Source: Labilithrix sp. (GTDB taxonomy: Bacteria > Myxococcota_A > Polyangia > Polyangiales > Polyangiaceae). From it: a stretch of DNA of 64,000 bases. The stretch covers positions 1-64,000 of the forward strand of contig JAHBWE010000034.1 of the NCBI GenBank assembly GCA_019637155.1. Direction: 5' to 3'. The position numbers and the translations under genes are program-made. Below the pieces are notes generated by a model. It saw nothing but the letters and a program-made list of their open reading frames with translations. It did no database searches and was not told the DNA's origin. Every line of letters starts with the position of its first letter. Position 1 is the stretch's first letter. Below are positions 1-7,851 of the stretch, piece after piece.

Positions 1-732
1 GGCGGGCGCAGCGGGCGTCGCCGGCGCAGCTGGCGTGACCGGAGCGGCGGGCCGGGCCGGAGCAGCGGGCGGGGGAGCGGCGGGCGTCACCGGCGCGGTG
101 GGCGTGACCGGCGTCGTCGCCACACGCGGTGTGCTCGGCGATGCGAGGGCTTCGCGGCGGGCTGCGGCCTTTTCGGCCTCGAGGCGCTGGGTCGAGGCTG
201 GGGCGGCCTCGACCTTCGTGATCTCTGGCTTCTCGTCGCCCTGTGGGCTCAGATCGGGGAGCTCCTCGTCCAGGAGGAGGTCCTCCTCCGTGAGGTTCTC
301 GTCGACGATCTCGACCCAGCTCATCTCCACCTCTTGCGTCATGCGCCTAGGTGGAGGTGGCGGCTTGGTCGGCGGCGACGGGATGACAGGCATCGGCGGC
401 AGCGTGTGCTTCGCGCCCGGCAACCGCGGAGGCCGCGGCGGGCGCGGGCGCGACACCGGCACCGCGCGATCGTCCAGCTCGGGCGGGACGTCGACCGCGA
501 CCGGAGCCGCGGGCGGCGTCGCCTCCTGCGAGACCTCCTCCGTGACTCCCTCCGCGACTCCCTGCGTGACGACCGGATCCGGGCGCGTCTCGAGCCACGC
601 GACCTGCACTTCCATCGTCTGCCGCCGCGTCGGTGGCTTCGTCGCGCGCGTGTGCTTCGACTCCTGCATGTCCTCTTTCGGCGGAGGCCCGGTCGGGCGC
701 GCCGAAGGACGATCGGGCGGGTCGGCCGGCAT
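1..732 (-). CDS. Pro/Ala-rich hypothetical protein (C terminus beyond window)
   Basis: An open frame enters from the left edge on the reverse strand and can be traced to an ATG at 732 (starts MPADPPDRPS), 244 codons without a stop. Residues 1-130 are rich in Pro, Arg and charged residues. An acidic stretch (EEDLLLDEELPDL, about residues 156-168) follows a Pro run (KPPPPPRR). The visible end is low-complexity V/A-T-P-A-A-P repeats. No catalytic domain or membrane segment is seen, so it looks like the disordered, linker-rich part of a larger protein. It points the same way as the SGNH hydrolase upstream but is separated by 160 bp with a hairpin. The start is uncertain because the frame stays open further upstream. 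Function not recognised. Confidence 0.6.
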   Translation of the reverse strand, partial: MPADPPDRPSARPTGPPPKEDMQESKHTRATKPPTRRQTMEVQVAWLETRPDPVVTQGVAEGVTEEVSQEATPPAAPVAVDVPPELDDRAVPVSRPRPPRPPRLPGAKHTLPPMPVIPSPPTKPPPPPRRMTQEVEMSWVEIVDENLTEEDLLLDEELPDLSPQGDEKPEITKVEAAPASTQRLEAEKAAARREALASPSTPRVATTPVTPTAPVTPAAPPPAAPARPAAPVTPAAPATPAAPA

Positions 733-780
733 CGGACCCGAGACGATCGCACGCCCCGCTTCGCGTCTCAACGCTTCAAC

Positions 781-799
781 GCAGGGGCTGCGCCCCTGC
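781..799. terminator. Hairpin between SGNH gene and Pro-rich gene
   Basis: A perfect 7-bp stem (GCAGGGG / CCCCTGC) closes a 5-nt loop just after the SGNH hydrolase stop codon. No T-run follows, so it is not a classical intrinsic terminator. Its core (GGGGTGC, then a stem of G/C runs around a purine-rich loop) resembles the hairpin element found twice near 6.8 and 7.7 kb, so it may be a degenerate copy of the same dispersed repeat. The rest of 733-892 contains another small stem (843-855) and nothing coding that I can support. Confidence 0.4.
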
Positions 800-892
800 A
801 CCCCGCTCGCTGGTCTCGCAGCCGCGCTGCGCGCGGCCGCCGCCAGCTTCGCTGGGGCGCCGCGCTGCGCTGGCGCGGGCGAGGGTTGGGTT

Positions 893-2359
893 TCAATTGG
901 GGAGGGGCTTCGACGGATGAGGTGCGATCGCCCAGGCTTCGAAGCCGCTCGTGATGGCCTTGAAGAGGAGGTCGCCGAGGACCTCGCCGCCGGCGGGGGA
1001 TGGGTGCGTGAGGTCGCTGCCCGCGAGGCCCTTCTTCACCCAGCGCGCCATCGAGCCTTCGCCGCCCATCGCCTCGTACGTGTTCCAGAACGCGACCCCC
1101 GCCTCCGCCGCCACCTTCTGCTGCGCGTCCACGAGCTTCTTGATCACGGGCTTCGTCCGCAGCTCTCCGTCCTTGCCCTTCTCGGCGCGATCGAGCGGCG
1201 CGACGACGAGCACGCTCGCGTTCGGCGCCGCGCCCTTCACCTTGTCGATCAAGCCGCGGAGCGTCCTCTCGTACTCCTCACGATCGGCCATCCCGCCCTC
1301 GCTCTCGTTCGTGCCGAAGTTGAGGATCACGAGCGCGGGATCGCGGAGGTCGAGCTGCTCCTTCCAGTGCGCGCCGTCCATCGCTCCCAGGAGCGCGCCT
1401 CGTCCTCCGTTCGCCCCGAGCGCGTCGTACACGACGCCCGGCACGTCGCGCTCGAGCGCGACGCCGAAGAGCCGCGGTGAGCCGGAGACCACCCGCAGCG
1501 TCATCTTGCTCTCGCCGTCGACGACCGAGAACGAGTGGACCCTCGACGTCTTCGCGTCGCCCTTCGTCGAGAACGTCTCCGTCTTGCCCTCGGCCTTCAG
1601 CTCGACGTCGCCGCCGTTCGGTGTCTCCATGTAATATACATCGAATCGGGAGACCTTCTTGCCGAACGTCTCGCCCTTCGAGGTGCCGTACCACGCGACC
1701 GCGCCGGGGGAGCCGACGAAGCTGACGCCGCCGACGCCGTAGGCGAGGTCGCGGTTGAACGGTCCGGTGATGCGGCTCGAGGTCCAGCCCTCCCCCGCCC
1801 CCTGGACGACGTCGTTGTGGAAGTACCAGTCCCACGCCTTCGCGACGAGGATGAAGCCGTGCCCCGCGTCGCCGTACTCGGCCTGCATCTTCCGGCGCAT
1901 CGTCCCCGAGATGTAATCGCTCGTGATGACGCTGTCGCCGTAGTGCTCGATGCGCGTGACCGCCCCCGTCTCCTTGCGCTTCGTCTTCGCGAGCCGCGCG
2001 TAGAACGCGTCGAGGTGGTGGGTCGGGTCTTCGATCGCGAGCGAGCCCTTCGTCTTCGCGAGGTCGGCGGCGGACGGCGGCGCGAGGGCGGGCTTCTCCG
2101 GCAGCGCGTTCGTCACCGTGCCTTCGTTCTTCGAGGCCTCGAGCTTCGTCTCGCCCTGCGTCGGCGCCGGCGCAGGAGCCGCGCCCGCGCCCCCGCCCGC
2201 GCTCGAGGGCTCGGAGTCGATCTCGTTCGGCGGGGGCGACCACGGCGCGCGCGCGACGCGGAAGCGCTCGAGCTTCGGCGTCGCGTAGGGGATCGCGAGC
2301 AACACGAGCATCACGCCGACCGCAGCGGACGTCTTGCCGAGGAGCGGATGCGTCGTCAC
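893..2359 (-). CDS. SGNH/GDSL hydrolase, membrane-anchored
   Basis: 488 residues with an N-terminal hydrophobic segment (about 11-26) acting as signal anchor, then a Pro/Ala linker to about residue 100 and a periplasmic SGNH-hydrolase domain. The nucleophile motif is YGDS (Ser143), the oxyanion Asn lies in NFGTNE (about 347-352), and the catalytic Asp/His are in DLTH (Asp449, His452). SGNH enzymes of this kind add or remove acyl groups on polysaccharides, often with a membrane-bound O-acyltransferase. Such an acyltransferase is encoded about 600 bp away on the other strand, which suggests, but does not prove, that the pair acts on one surface glycan. The C-terminal tail (about 35 residues) is unremarkable. 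Confidence 0.8.
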   Translation of the reverse strand: MTTHPLLGKTSAAVGVMLVLLAIPYATPKLERFRVARAPWSPPPNEIDSEPSSAGGGAGAAPAPAPTQGETKLEASKNEGTVTNALPEKPALAPPSAADLAKTKGSLAIEDPTHHLDAFYARLAKTKRKETGAVTRIEHYGDSVITSDYISGTMRRKMQAEYGDAGHGFILVAKAWDWYFHNDVVQGAGEGWTSSRITGPFNRDLAYGVGGVSFVGSPGAVAWYGTSKGETFGKKVSRFDVYYMETPNGGDVELKAEGKTETFSTKGDAKTSRVHSFSVVDGESKMTLRVVSGSPRLFGVALERDVPGVVYDALGANGGRGALLGAMDGAHWKEQLDLRDPALVILNFGTNESEGGMADREEYERTLRGLIDKVKGAAPNASVLVVAPLDRAEKGKDGELRTKPVIKKLVDAQQKVAAEAGVAFWNTYEAMGGEGSMARWVKKGLAGSDLTHPSPAGGEVLGDLLFKAITSGFEAWAIAPHPSKPLPN

Positions 2360-2432
2360 GACACCGTTCTAAGCGCCGGCGACGAAGGCCGCAAACTCTT
2401 GGCGCCGGCCGGCCCGCGCCGTGCTCTCCGAC

Positions 2433-2912
2433 ATGGGCACCATGGCCAACCTCACGAACACCGACGAACCGGAATGGATGGAGTCGAGCGACGCCGCGCC
2501 GATCGAGGCGCACCGCCCCGATCGGATCTCTCCCGCCATGGCCGGCGCGGTGGCCGGCGCGGTCGCCGGCGGGCTCGCGCTCGCGCTGGTCCACGCGATC
2601 GCGAGCGGCGGGCTCGCCGCTGCGATGGAGCGCGCCGCGGCCGTGCGCGGCGTCTCGTTCGAGGCGACCCTCGGCCTCGCCTACGCCACCGCTGCGGCGG
2701 CCGGTACGTTGACGGGCGGCCTCTTCGGCAACGTCACGCGGAACCTGCGAAAGTGGCCCGCCCTCGCGATCTGGAGCGTCGTGTACTTCACGAGCGCGGC
2801 GATCGTCTTCGTCCTCGCCACGCGCGCCACGCTCGCCGGTCCGATCGTCGCCGCGGGCGCGCTCTACGGGCTCCTCGTGTCCGTCTCCTTGCCCATTCGC
2901 CGCGCTCGCTGA
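2433..2912 (+). CDS. Small integral membrane protein
   Basis: About 159 residues: a polar N terminus of some 35 residues rich in Asp/Glu, then three or four hydrophobic segments with Gly/Ala-rich helices (GAVAGAVAGGLALAL) and a short basic end (PIRRAR). In-frame starts exist at GTG 2421, ATG 2433 and ATG 2442; I chose the first ATG. It is divergent from the SGNH hydrolase (73 bp between starts) and 39 bp upstream of the MBOAT gene, so it probably shares that gene's promoter. No family recognised; the context suggests an envelope role. Confidence 0.7.
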   Translation: MGTMANLTNTDEPEWMESSDAAPIEAHRPDRISPAMAGAVAGAVAGGLALALVHAIASGGLAAAMERAAAVRGVSFEATLGLAYATAAAAGTLTGGLFGNVTRNLRKWPALAIWSVVYFTSAAIVFVLATRATLAGPIVAAGALYGLLVSVSLPIRRAR

Positions 2913-2951
2913 CATATACGGCTACGCGCTGTCGTGACAGCGCGCAGCCGC

Positions 2952-4496
2952 ATGCTCTTCGCCAGCCCGACCTACGGCGTCTTCCTGCTCGTCACCTACG
3001 TGGTGTTCTGGGCGCTGCGTCGCCGGCCGTTCCTGCGGCCGCTCTTCTTGATGTTGGCGAGCTACGTCTTCTATTTCGTCGGCACCTTCGACGCGGCGAA
3101 GGAGCAAGACGTCCCGTTCGGCCCGCTCGGCTGGACCATCCTGTGCGTCGCGATCATCTTCTGCGGGAGCACGCTCGACTTCTGGATCGGCAAGACGCTC
3201 GACCGCACCGAGTCGCCGCGGAAGCGCAAGGCGCTCCTCCTCTGCTCGATCGTCTACTACCTGGGCGTCCTCTCCATCTTCAAGTACTTCAACTTCGCGA
3301 CGGAGTCGGTCGCGACCGTGCTCGGCTGGGCCGGCGTGCACGTCGAGCCCGCGCACCTGCGGCTCGTCCTCCCGTTCGGGATCTCGTTCTTCACGTTCGA
3401 GACGATGAGCTACACGATCGACGTCTACCGCCGCGAGATCCCCGCCGCGACGCGCTACCTCGATTACCTCCTCTTCGTCTGCTTCTTCCCGCACCTCGTC
3501 GCGGGCCCGATCGTCCGGCCGAAGTCGATGCTCCCGCAGCTCGCGGCCGAGCCGGTCGCCTCCGACGCGATGAAGGCGGAGGGCCTCTTCCTCATCGCGA
3601 CCGGGCTCCTCAAGAAGATCGTGATCGGCGACACGCTCGGCTTGAACCTCGTCAACCGCGTGTTCGACAACCCCGAGCGCTACTCGTCGCTCGAGACGCT
3701 CGTCGGCGTGTACGCGTACGCGATCAAGATCTACGCGGACTTCTCCGGCTACTCCGACGTCGCGATCGGGAGCGCGAAGCTGTTCGGCTACGAGCTCCCG
3801 CGCAACTTCGACGCGCCGTACACCTCGGCCGACCTCCAGGAGTTCTGGCGCCGCTGGCACATCTCGCTCTCGACCTGGCTCCGCGACTACCTCTACGTCA
3901 CGCTCGGCGGCAACCGCGGCGGCACCTGGGCGACGTACCGGAACCTGCTCCTCACGATGGTGCTCGGCGGGCTGTGGCACGGCGCGTCCTGGAACTTCGT
4001 CATCTGGGGCGCGCTCCACGGCGGCGCCCTCGCCGTGAACCGCGCCTGGCAGCGGCGCCATCACGTGAAGCGACCGGTGGAGCCGATCGGCGCCGACATG
4101 GTCGCGAAGGCGACCGCCCTCGGCGGCGCCGAGATCCAGCGCGCGCCGGTGGTGTGGACGCCGCGGCGCGTGCTCTCCGTCTTCACGACGTTCCACTTCG
4201 TCTGCTTCGCGTGGATCTTCTTCCGCGCGCCCTCGTTCCTCCACGCGACCGCGCTCCTCTCCCGCTTCGGCAAGCTCTCGTTCGCGAGCCCGAACCTCTC
4301 CGCGCGCGTCGTCGGCGTCCTCGTGCTCGGGATGGTGACCCACTTCATCGGTCCCTCGCGCGCGTTCTCGAAGCTGAAGGACCTCTTCGTGCGAGCGCCG
4401 GCGGTGGCGCAGGGCGTCGCGCTCGCGGTCTGCGCGTGGGTGTTGCACTTCGCGGCTGCAGCCAAGGCCGAGCCGTTCATCTATGGTCAGTTCTGA
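2952..4496 (+). CDS. MBOAT family O-acyltransferase (AlgI-like)
   Basis: 514 residues with about ten membrane segments. It has the MBOAT signatures: a conserved LPFGISFFTFETMSY block and, in the C-terminal half, GLWHGASWNFVIWG with the near-invariant His (about residue 343), followed by ALHGG (His about 356). The family passes acetyl groups from cytoplasmic acetyl-CoA across the inner membrane onto polysaccharides such as alginate or peptidoglycan. The start at ATG 2952 gives the family-typical MLFASP beginning; a GTG six codons upstream (2934) is possible but gives an atypical basic extension. The usual periplasmic partner is an SGNH protein, present nearby on the opposite strand. The next gene starts within 5 nt, so the group is likely an operon. 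Confidence 0.88.
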   Translation: MLFASPTYGVFLLVTYVVFWALRRRPFLRPLFLMLASYVFYFVGTFDAAKEQDVPFGPLGWTILCVAIIFCGSTLDFWIGKTLDRTESPRKRKALLLCSIVYYLGVLSIFKYFNFATESVATVLGWAGVHVEPAHLRLVLPFGISFFTFETMSYTIDVYRREIPAATRYLDYLLFVCFFPHLVAGPIVRPKSMLPQLAAEPVASDAMKAEGLFLIATGLLKKIVIGDTLGLNLVNRVFDNPERYSSLETLVGVYAYAIKIYADFSGYSDVAIGSAKLFGYELPRNFDAPYTSADLQEFWRRWHISLSTWLRDYLYVTLGGNRGGTWATYRNLLLTMVLGGLWHGASWNFVIWGALHGGALAVNRAWQRRHHVKRPVEPIGADMVAKATALGGAEIQRAPVVWTPRRVLSVFTTFHFVCFAWIFFRAPSFLHATALLSRFGKLSFASPNLSARVVGVLVLGMVTHFIGPSRAFSKLKDLFVRAPAVAQGVALAVCAWVLHFAAAAKAEPFIYGQF

Positions 4497-4500
4497 CCTC

Positions 4501-5007
4501 ATGGCGATCGAAGCTCGTGATCGGCGCGCGCGGATCGGATTCGGGACCGCGAACGTGCTCGTGTCCCTCGCGGTGGCGGGCGGCGTGTTCCGGCTGCTCC
4601 CTACGCGGTGGTGGGTCGTCGACGGCGGCGCGGTGATCGTCTCGGCGCTCCTCCTCGCGTCCGGCGTGACGCTCCTCCGCAAGATGCCGATCGCGGAGAC
4701 CTTGACGCGGGTCGCGGCCGCGATCGTGCTCGTGCTCGGCCTCGCGCTCGTGACCGCGATCTTCGGGACCGCGGGCTGGCTCAGCGGCGTCTACGGGCAG
4801 ATCGGCGTCGGCGGCGCGATCGTCTTCGGCCTCGTCGGCGCGCTCGTGCTCCCGTACGTCGTCGTGCTCCCGGCGGTGGAGCTCGCGTGGCTCGGCCCGC
4901 GCGCCGCGAAGCCACCGGCGCCGGAGCCGGAGCCGGAACCGCCGGAGCCGCCGGCCGAGGAGGCGGAGCCCGAAGCGAGCTCGAAGAAGAAGCGGAAGAA
5001 GAAGTGA
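4501..5007 (+). CDS. Membrane protein with Pro/Glu and poly-Lys tail
   Basis: 168 residues from ATG 4501 (an in-frame ATG at 4483 would overlap the MBOAT gene by 14 nt). Four hydrophobic segments occupy about residues 10-130. A cytoplasmic-looking tail follows with Pro-Glu repeats (PEPEPEPPEPP) and ends SSKKKRKKK. Nothing catalytic is visible. The stop codon overlaps the GTG of the next gene (GTGA), a sign of translational coupling. The acidic-then-basic tail could be an electrostatic interaction segment. Function unknown; the position between an acyltransferase and a toroid-fold protein suggests an accessory role in the same envelope pathway. Confidence 0.72.
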   Translation: MAIEARDRRARIGFGTANVLVSLAVAGGVFRLLPTRWWVVDGGAVIVSALLLASGVTLLRKMPIAETLTRVAAAIVLVLGLALVTAIFGTAGWLSGVYGQIGVGGAIVFGLVGALVLPYVVVLPAVELAWLGPRAAKPPAPEPEPEPPEPPAEEAEPEASSKKKRKKK

Positions 5008-6683
5008 ACCGCGCGACGCTGAAGCGGTTCTTCATCGGGTGGGCCGTCTTCCTCGTGGTCCTCCTGATCGGGATGCAGGAGTGGTCGGCGCTCGCGAAGC
5101 CGAGCGCGCCCGTGTACGTCGTCACGTCGTGGCAGCGCGGCAAGCGCATCGCGCGCGACGTGCGCACGGAGCCGGAGCCGGAGATGACGGGAGCGCCCAG
5201 CGGCGTCGACGTCGCGACCGAGGAGATCACCGGCGAGGGCCCGATCGTCATGAGCGGCGTACCGTTCGACGTGAACCTCGTGCCGGGACGCGACGGCGTG
5301 AAGGCGACGCTCGACGGCAAGACGGCGTACGCCACGGTCGACGATCTGCTGAGCGTGCAGGCCTACGACCGCGCGCACATCATCGTCGAGCAGGGGTTCG
5401 GCTGGGGCGTGAACCGCGCGCTCGTGCTCGACGTCCTCGGCGAGCAGCTCGGCGTGAAAGGTGACGAGCTCCTCGCGCGCGGATCGTTTCGCCGCGTGCG
5501 CTTCGAACGCAGGCCCTGGCGGCCGGCGCTCGCGCGCGACGCATCGAGGGCGCCGGACGCGCGCCCCCGCATCGAAGCGGCGACGCTGACGCGCGAGACG
5601 GTGCGCGACGCGCTGAAGGAAGCGGCGACGCACCTCGCGCGCAACGTCGACGGTCAAGGACGCTACCGCTACCTCATCGAGGCGGCGACGAACAACACGC
5701 TCCCCGGCTACAACTGGCCGCGTCACTCCGGCACCACGTTCTTCCTCGCGCAAGCCGCGGCGATCCTCGACGACGAGTTCGTGCGCCGGGCGTGCCTTCG
5801 CGCAGCCGGGCGGTTGCGCAACGAGATGACGCGGCTCTGCGGCGACCACGGGTGCATCACCGAGGACCAGCCGGTCGCGGAGGTGGGCTCGAGCGCGCTC
5901 GCGCTGATCGCGTTCACCGAGATCGTCCGCACGAAGGCGGACCGCTCGTATCGCGACGACATCGCGCGGCTCACCGCGTTCCTGCGCAGCCAGCAGCGAC
6001 CCGACGGCGAGCTGATGCACTTCTACGATCGCGTGAAGAAGCAGCCGATCGACACGCAGGTCCTCTATTACAGCGGCGAGGCCGCGCTCGGGCTCGCGCG
6101 CGCGCACGCGGTCCGCGAGGATCCTCGCGACCTCGAGGCGGCGACGAAGCTGCTCGCGCGCATCTCGGGCGCGGGTTGGAGCTTCTTCGGGAGCCGCTAC
6201 TACTACAGCGAAGAGCACTGGACCTGTCAGGCCGTCGCCGAGCTCTGGGACCGCGCGCCCAACCCGGACGCGCTCAGGTTCTGCTCGCGGTGGCACGAGT
6301 ACCAGCGCCGCCTGCAGTACGACGCGAAGGACACGCCGTTCGACGCGGACGGCGCCTTCGGCTTCAGCCCGCTCGTGTCACCGCGCGTGACGCCGGCCGC
6401 GAGCCGCGGCGAGGCCGCCGGCGCGCTGCTCGCCGTGCTCCTCCAAGAGAAGCGCACCGCCGAGATCGCGGAGGTCGACCTCGAGCTCCGTCGCGCGCTC
6501 GCCTTCGTGCTCCGGCACCAGTTCCACCCCGGCCCCACCTACCTGTTCGCCGATCCTGTGGCAGTGCGCGGCGCCCTGCCAGGCAGCCCCGTCGACTGGC
6601 AGCTCCGCATCGACTACGCCCAACACGCCGGCAGCATGATGGCCCGCTGGCTCGAGCTAGACGCGCTCCAGAACCCCAAGTAA
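5004..6683 (+). CDS. Membrane-anchored alpha/alpha-toroid protein
   Basis: 559 residues starting at GTG 5004, which overlaps the preceding TGA. One transmembrane anchor lies at about residues 10-28; the rest is periplasmic. An N-terminal beta-rich part (about 30-190) precedes a helical part with Gly-containing, aromatic-rich repeats (GQGRYRYLIEA, YNWPRHSGTTFFL, YYYSEEHW, FGFSPLVSPR). These resemble alpha/alpha-barrel enzymes such as six-hairpin glycosidases or prenyltransferase/squalene-cyclase-like folds. Cys pairs (RLCGDHGCI) may form a disulfide. A role in processing the glycan modified by the MBOAT upstream is reasonable but inferred. Family membership is judged from pattern only. Confidence 0.72.
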   Translation: MNRATLKRFFIGWAVFLVVLLIGMQEWSALAKPSAPVYVVTSWQRGKRIARDVRTEPEPEMTGAPSGVDVATEEITGEGPIVMSGVPFDVNLVPGRDGVKATLDGKTAYATVDDLLSVQAYDRAHIIVEQGFGWGVNRALVLDVLGEQLGVKGDELLARGSFRRVRFERRPWRPALARDASRAPDARPRIEAATLTRETVRDALKEAATHLARNVDGQGRYRYLIEAATNNTLPGYNWPRHSGTTFFLAQAAAILDDEFVRRACLRAAGRLRNEMTRLCGDHGCITEDQPVAEVGSSALALIAFTEIVRTKADRSYRDDIARLTAFLRSQQRPDGELMHFYDRVKKQPIDTQVLYYSGEAALGLARAHAVREDPRDLEAATKLLARISGAGWSFFGSRYYYSEEHWTCQAVAELWDRAPNPDALRFCSRWHEYQRRLQYDAKDTPFDADGAFGFSPLVSPRVTPAASRGEAAGALLAVLLQEKRTAEIAEVDLELRRALAFVLRHQFHPGPTYLFADPVAVRGALPGSPVDWQLRIDYAQHAGSMMARWLELDALQNPK

Positions 6684-6714
6684 CTGCCGCAAACAAACTG
6701 CCGCGTCGAGAAGG

Positions 6715-6780
6715 GCCCCGCGACCGCGGCCGCCACCCATGTGCCGCTTGGGGCGTCGAGAAGGGCCGTGGTCGCGGGGC
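6715..6780. terminator. Long inverted repeat after toroid gene
   Basis: GCCCCGCGACC (6715-6725) is the exact reverse complement of GGTCGCGGGGC (6770-6780), giving an 11-bp GC stem around a 44-nt loop that itself contains CGCGGCCGCC. It begins 31 bp after the stop of the toroid gene and could end that transcript, though no T-run follows. Confidence 0.4.
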
Positions 6781-6818
6781 GGGGGTGTCGGGGGCAGAGC
6801 CCCCGACCTTGAGTACCC
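6763..6818 (+). repeat. Hairpin repeat element, copy A
   Basis: A 56-bp element running from GGGCCGTGG to GAGTACCC with a perfect central hairpin GTCGGGGG-CAGAG-CCCCCGAC (6787-6807). The same element occurs in reverse orientation at 7706-7767, with an identical 21-nt hairpin core and closely similar flanks. The two copies face each other across about 0.9 kb that includes one small gene. Confidence 0.65.
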
Positions 6819-7429
6819 AGGCCTCGAGATTGCACCTCAGACAAGAAGTGCGTCCGCCTACATCGGCTCCTCTAATTTCGCAAGAAAAGTGGTCGTGGTC
6901 GCGGTCAGGGCGTAACTTCAATAAAACCTGGGGACAAAATCCGGCCTACGGTCGCGGTTGTGTCCCGGAACTGAGGGGAATGCCGAACGATTCCTGCCCC
7001 ACCGCGATGCAGCGCCCGAACCCGGGCGCGGCGGCTTCTCACGGTGGCAGCGCAGGCGCCGAGCTCGGCCGTACGCGGCGGGACCCGCGACGCTCCTACA
7101 TGGGAGCTCTCCTCATCGTCGGGTTTCGCCCGACACCCACCCCGAAGAAACAGCCCTCGCGTTGTTCCCTTCGGGGCCCCGCATTGTGTGCAGGGGATTC
7201 GGCCGCGCCTCCCCGACGGGCAGCGGACGGATCACGAGTAGACGCTGCGAACGCTCCGGCGTCCTGCGTCGCGTCTTCGGCGTTCGTGCTCGCGGGTTCG
7301 CTCGCGGCAGGGACGCATGCAAACCGCGCGTGCTCCTCCTCACGGCGGAGCGCGCCTCTAGCCATCGTCGTTCGCGGCGATGCCACTGTTACGAACGGCC
7401 GCGAGTCCCGCGGCTCGAGAGGTAATGGG

Positions 7430-7702
7430 ATGACCCCTGTTTCTGAACCCATCATCAAGTCCCTCGATGCGATCTCGCTCGAGGAGGCGCTCCAGTATCT
7501 GGAAACGGCAGAAGGTGACGAGCTCACGGCGGCGATCGCGCTCGCCAAGGATCGGAACCTCCTGGACGACCACGATGCGGGAGAGCCGGATGAGGCGGAG
7601 GTCCACCATGCTCTGTTCATGCTGCGTCGTGCACGCGGTCTGAACGCGCCCAGCTTCGATCTGATGCGCGTCCAGCTCCGCCGGCTCCTCGCCGCCGCCT
7701 GA
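7430..7702 (+). CDS. Small acidic helical protein, 90 aa
   Basis: ATG 7430 is preceded by a purine-rich GAGAGGTAATGGG that can serve as ribosome binding site. The 90-residue product is acidic in its first two-thirds (SLEEALQYLETAEGDEL, LLDDHDAGEPDEAEVHH) and basic at the end (LRRARGLN, VQLRRLLAAA), with predicted helices and no signal or membrane segment. Codon use is like that of neighbours. The frame remains open far upstream, but the sequence there is Arg/Ser-rich and not protein-like. It resembles small cytoplasmic regulatory or adaptor proteins, but no family is recognised. It lies between two inverted repeat elements. Confidence 0.6.
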   Translation: MTPVSEPIIKSLDAISLEEALQYLETAEGDELTAAIALAKDRNLLDDHDAGEPDEAEVHHALFMLRRARGLNAPSFDLMRVQLRRLLAAA

Positions 7703-7705
7703 GCA

Positions 7706-7767
7706 GGGTACTCGTACCCAACGTCGGGGGCTCTGCCCCCGACATCCCCGCCCCCCGAACACGGCCC
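7706..7767 (-). repeat. Hairpin repeat element, copy B (inverted)
   Basis: Reverse-orientation copy of the element at 6763-6818. The hairpin core GTCGGGGGCTCTGCCCCCGAC (7723-7743) is the exact reverse complement of copy A's core, and the flanks GGTAC, CCCCGCCCC and CACGGCCC match with few changes. It starts 3 nt after the stop codon of the 90-residue gene, so it may also act as its transcript end. Confidence 0.65.
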
Positions 7768-7791
7768 GCTGTGGCGGCCGCGTTCGGGGGG
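7751..7791. terminator. 16-bp stem-loop upstream of hydroxylase gene
   Basis: CCCCCCGAACACGGCC pairs with GGCCGCGTTCGGGGGG (7776-7791) with one mismatch, a strong stem overlapping repeat copy B and lying about 60 bp before the next gene. There is no T-tract; it may be a terminator or a structural extension of the repeat. Confidence 0.45.
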
Positions 7792-7851
7792 CCCCTTCAC
7801 GACGCAACGTTCTGTGTGTGGTAGAGCCTCTGGTCGAGAACGAGGCTCGGG

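Larger units (their letters stand above)
6684..7429. other. 746-bp gene-poor interval with repeats
   Basis: No convincing coding frame. The left part holds a 15-bp direct repeat (GCGTCGAGAAGGGCC at 6703-6717 and 6753-6767), an 11-bp inverted repeat and a 56-bp hairpin element. The middle (about 6820-6960) has lower GC and A-rich patches such as GCAAGAAAAG and CAATAAAACC, unusual here and possibly promoter-bearing. A stem GTCGGG-TTTCG-CCCGAC (7118-7134) followed by ACCC/CCCC may be a further decayed copy of the element. The last 60 bp before 7430 probably carry the leader of the small gene. Confidence 0.5.

Noticed and set aside
781..7791. Intrinsic terminators at the GC hairpins
   Set aside because: Stems are strong but none has the T-run needed for a textbook Rho-independent terminator; the shared core points more to a dispersed repeat. 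Listed with low confidence only.
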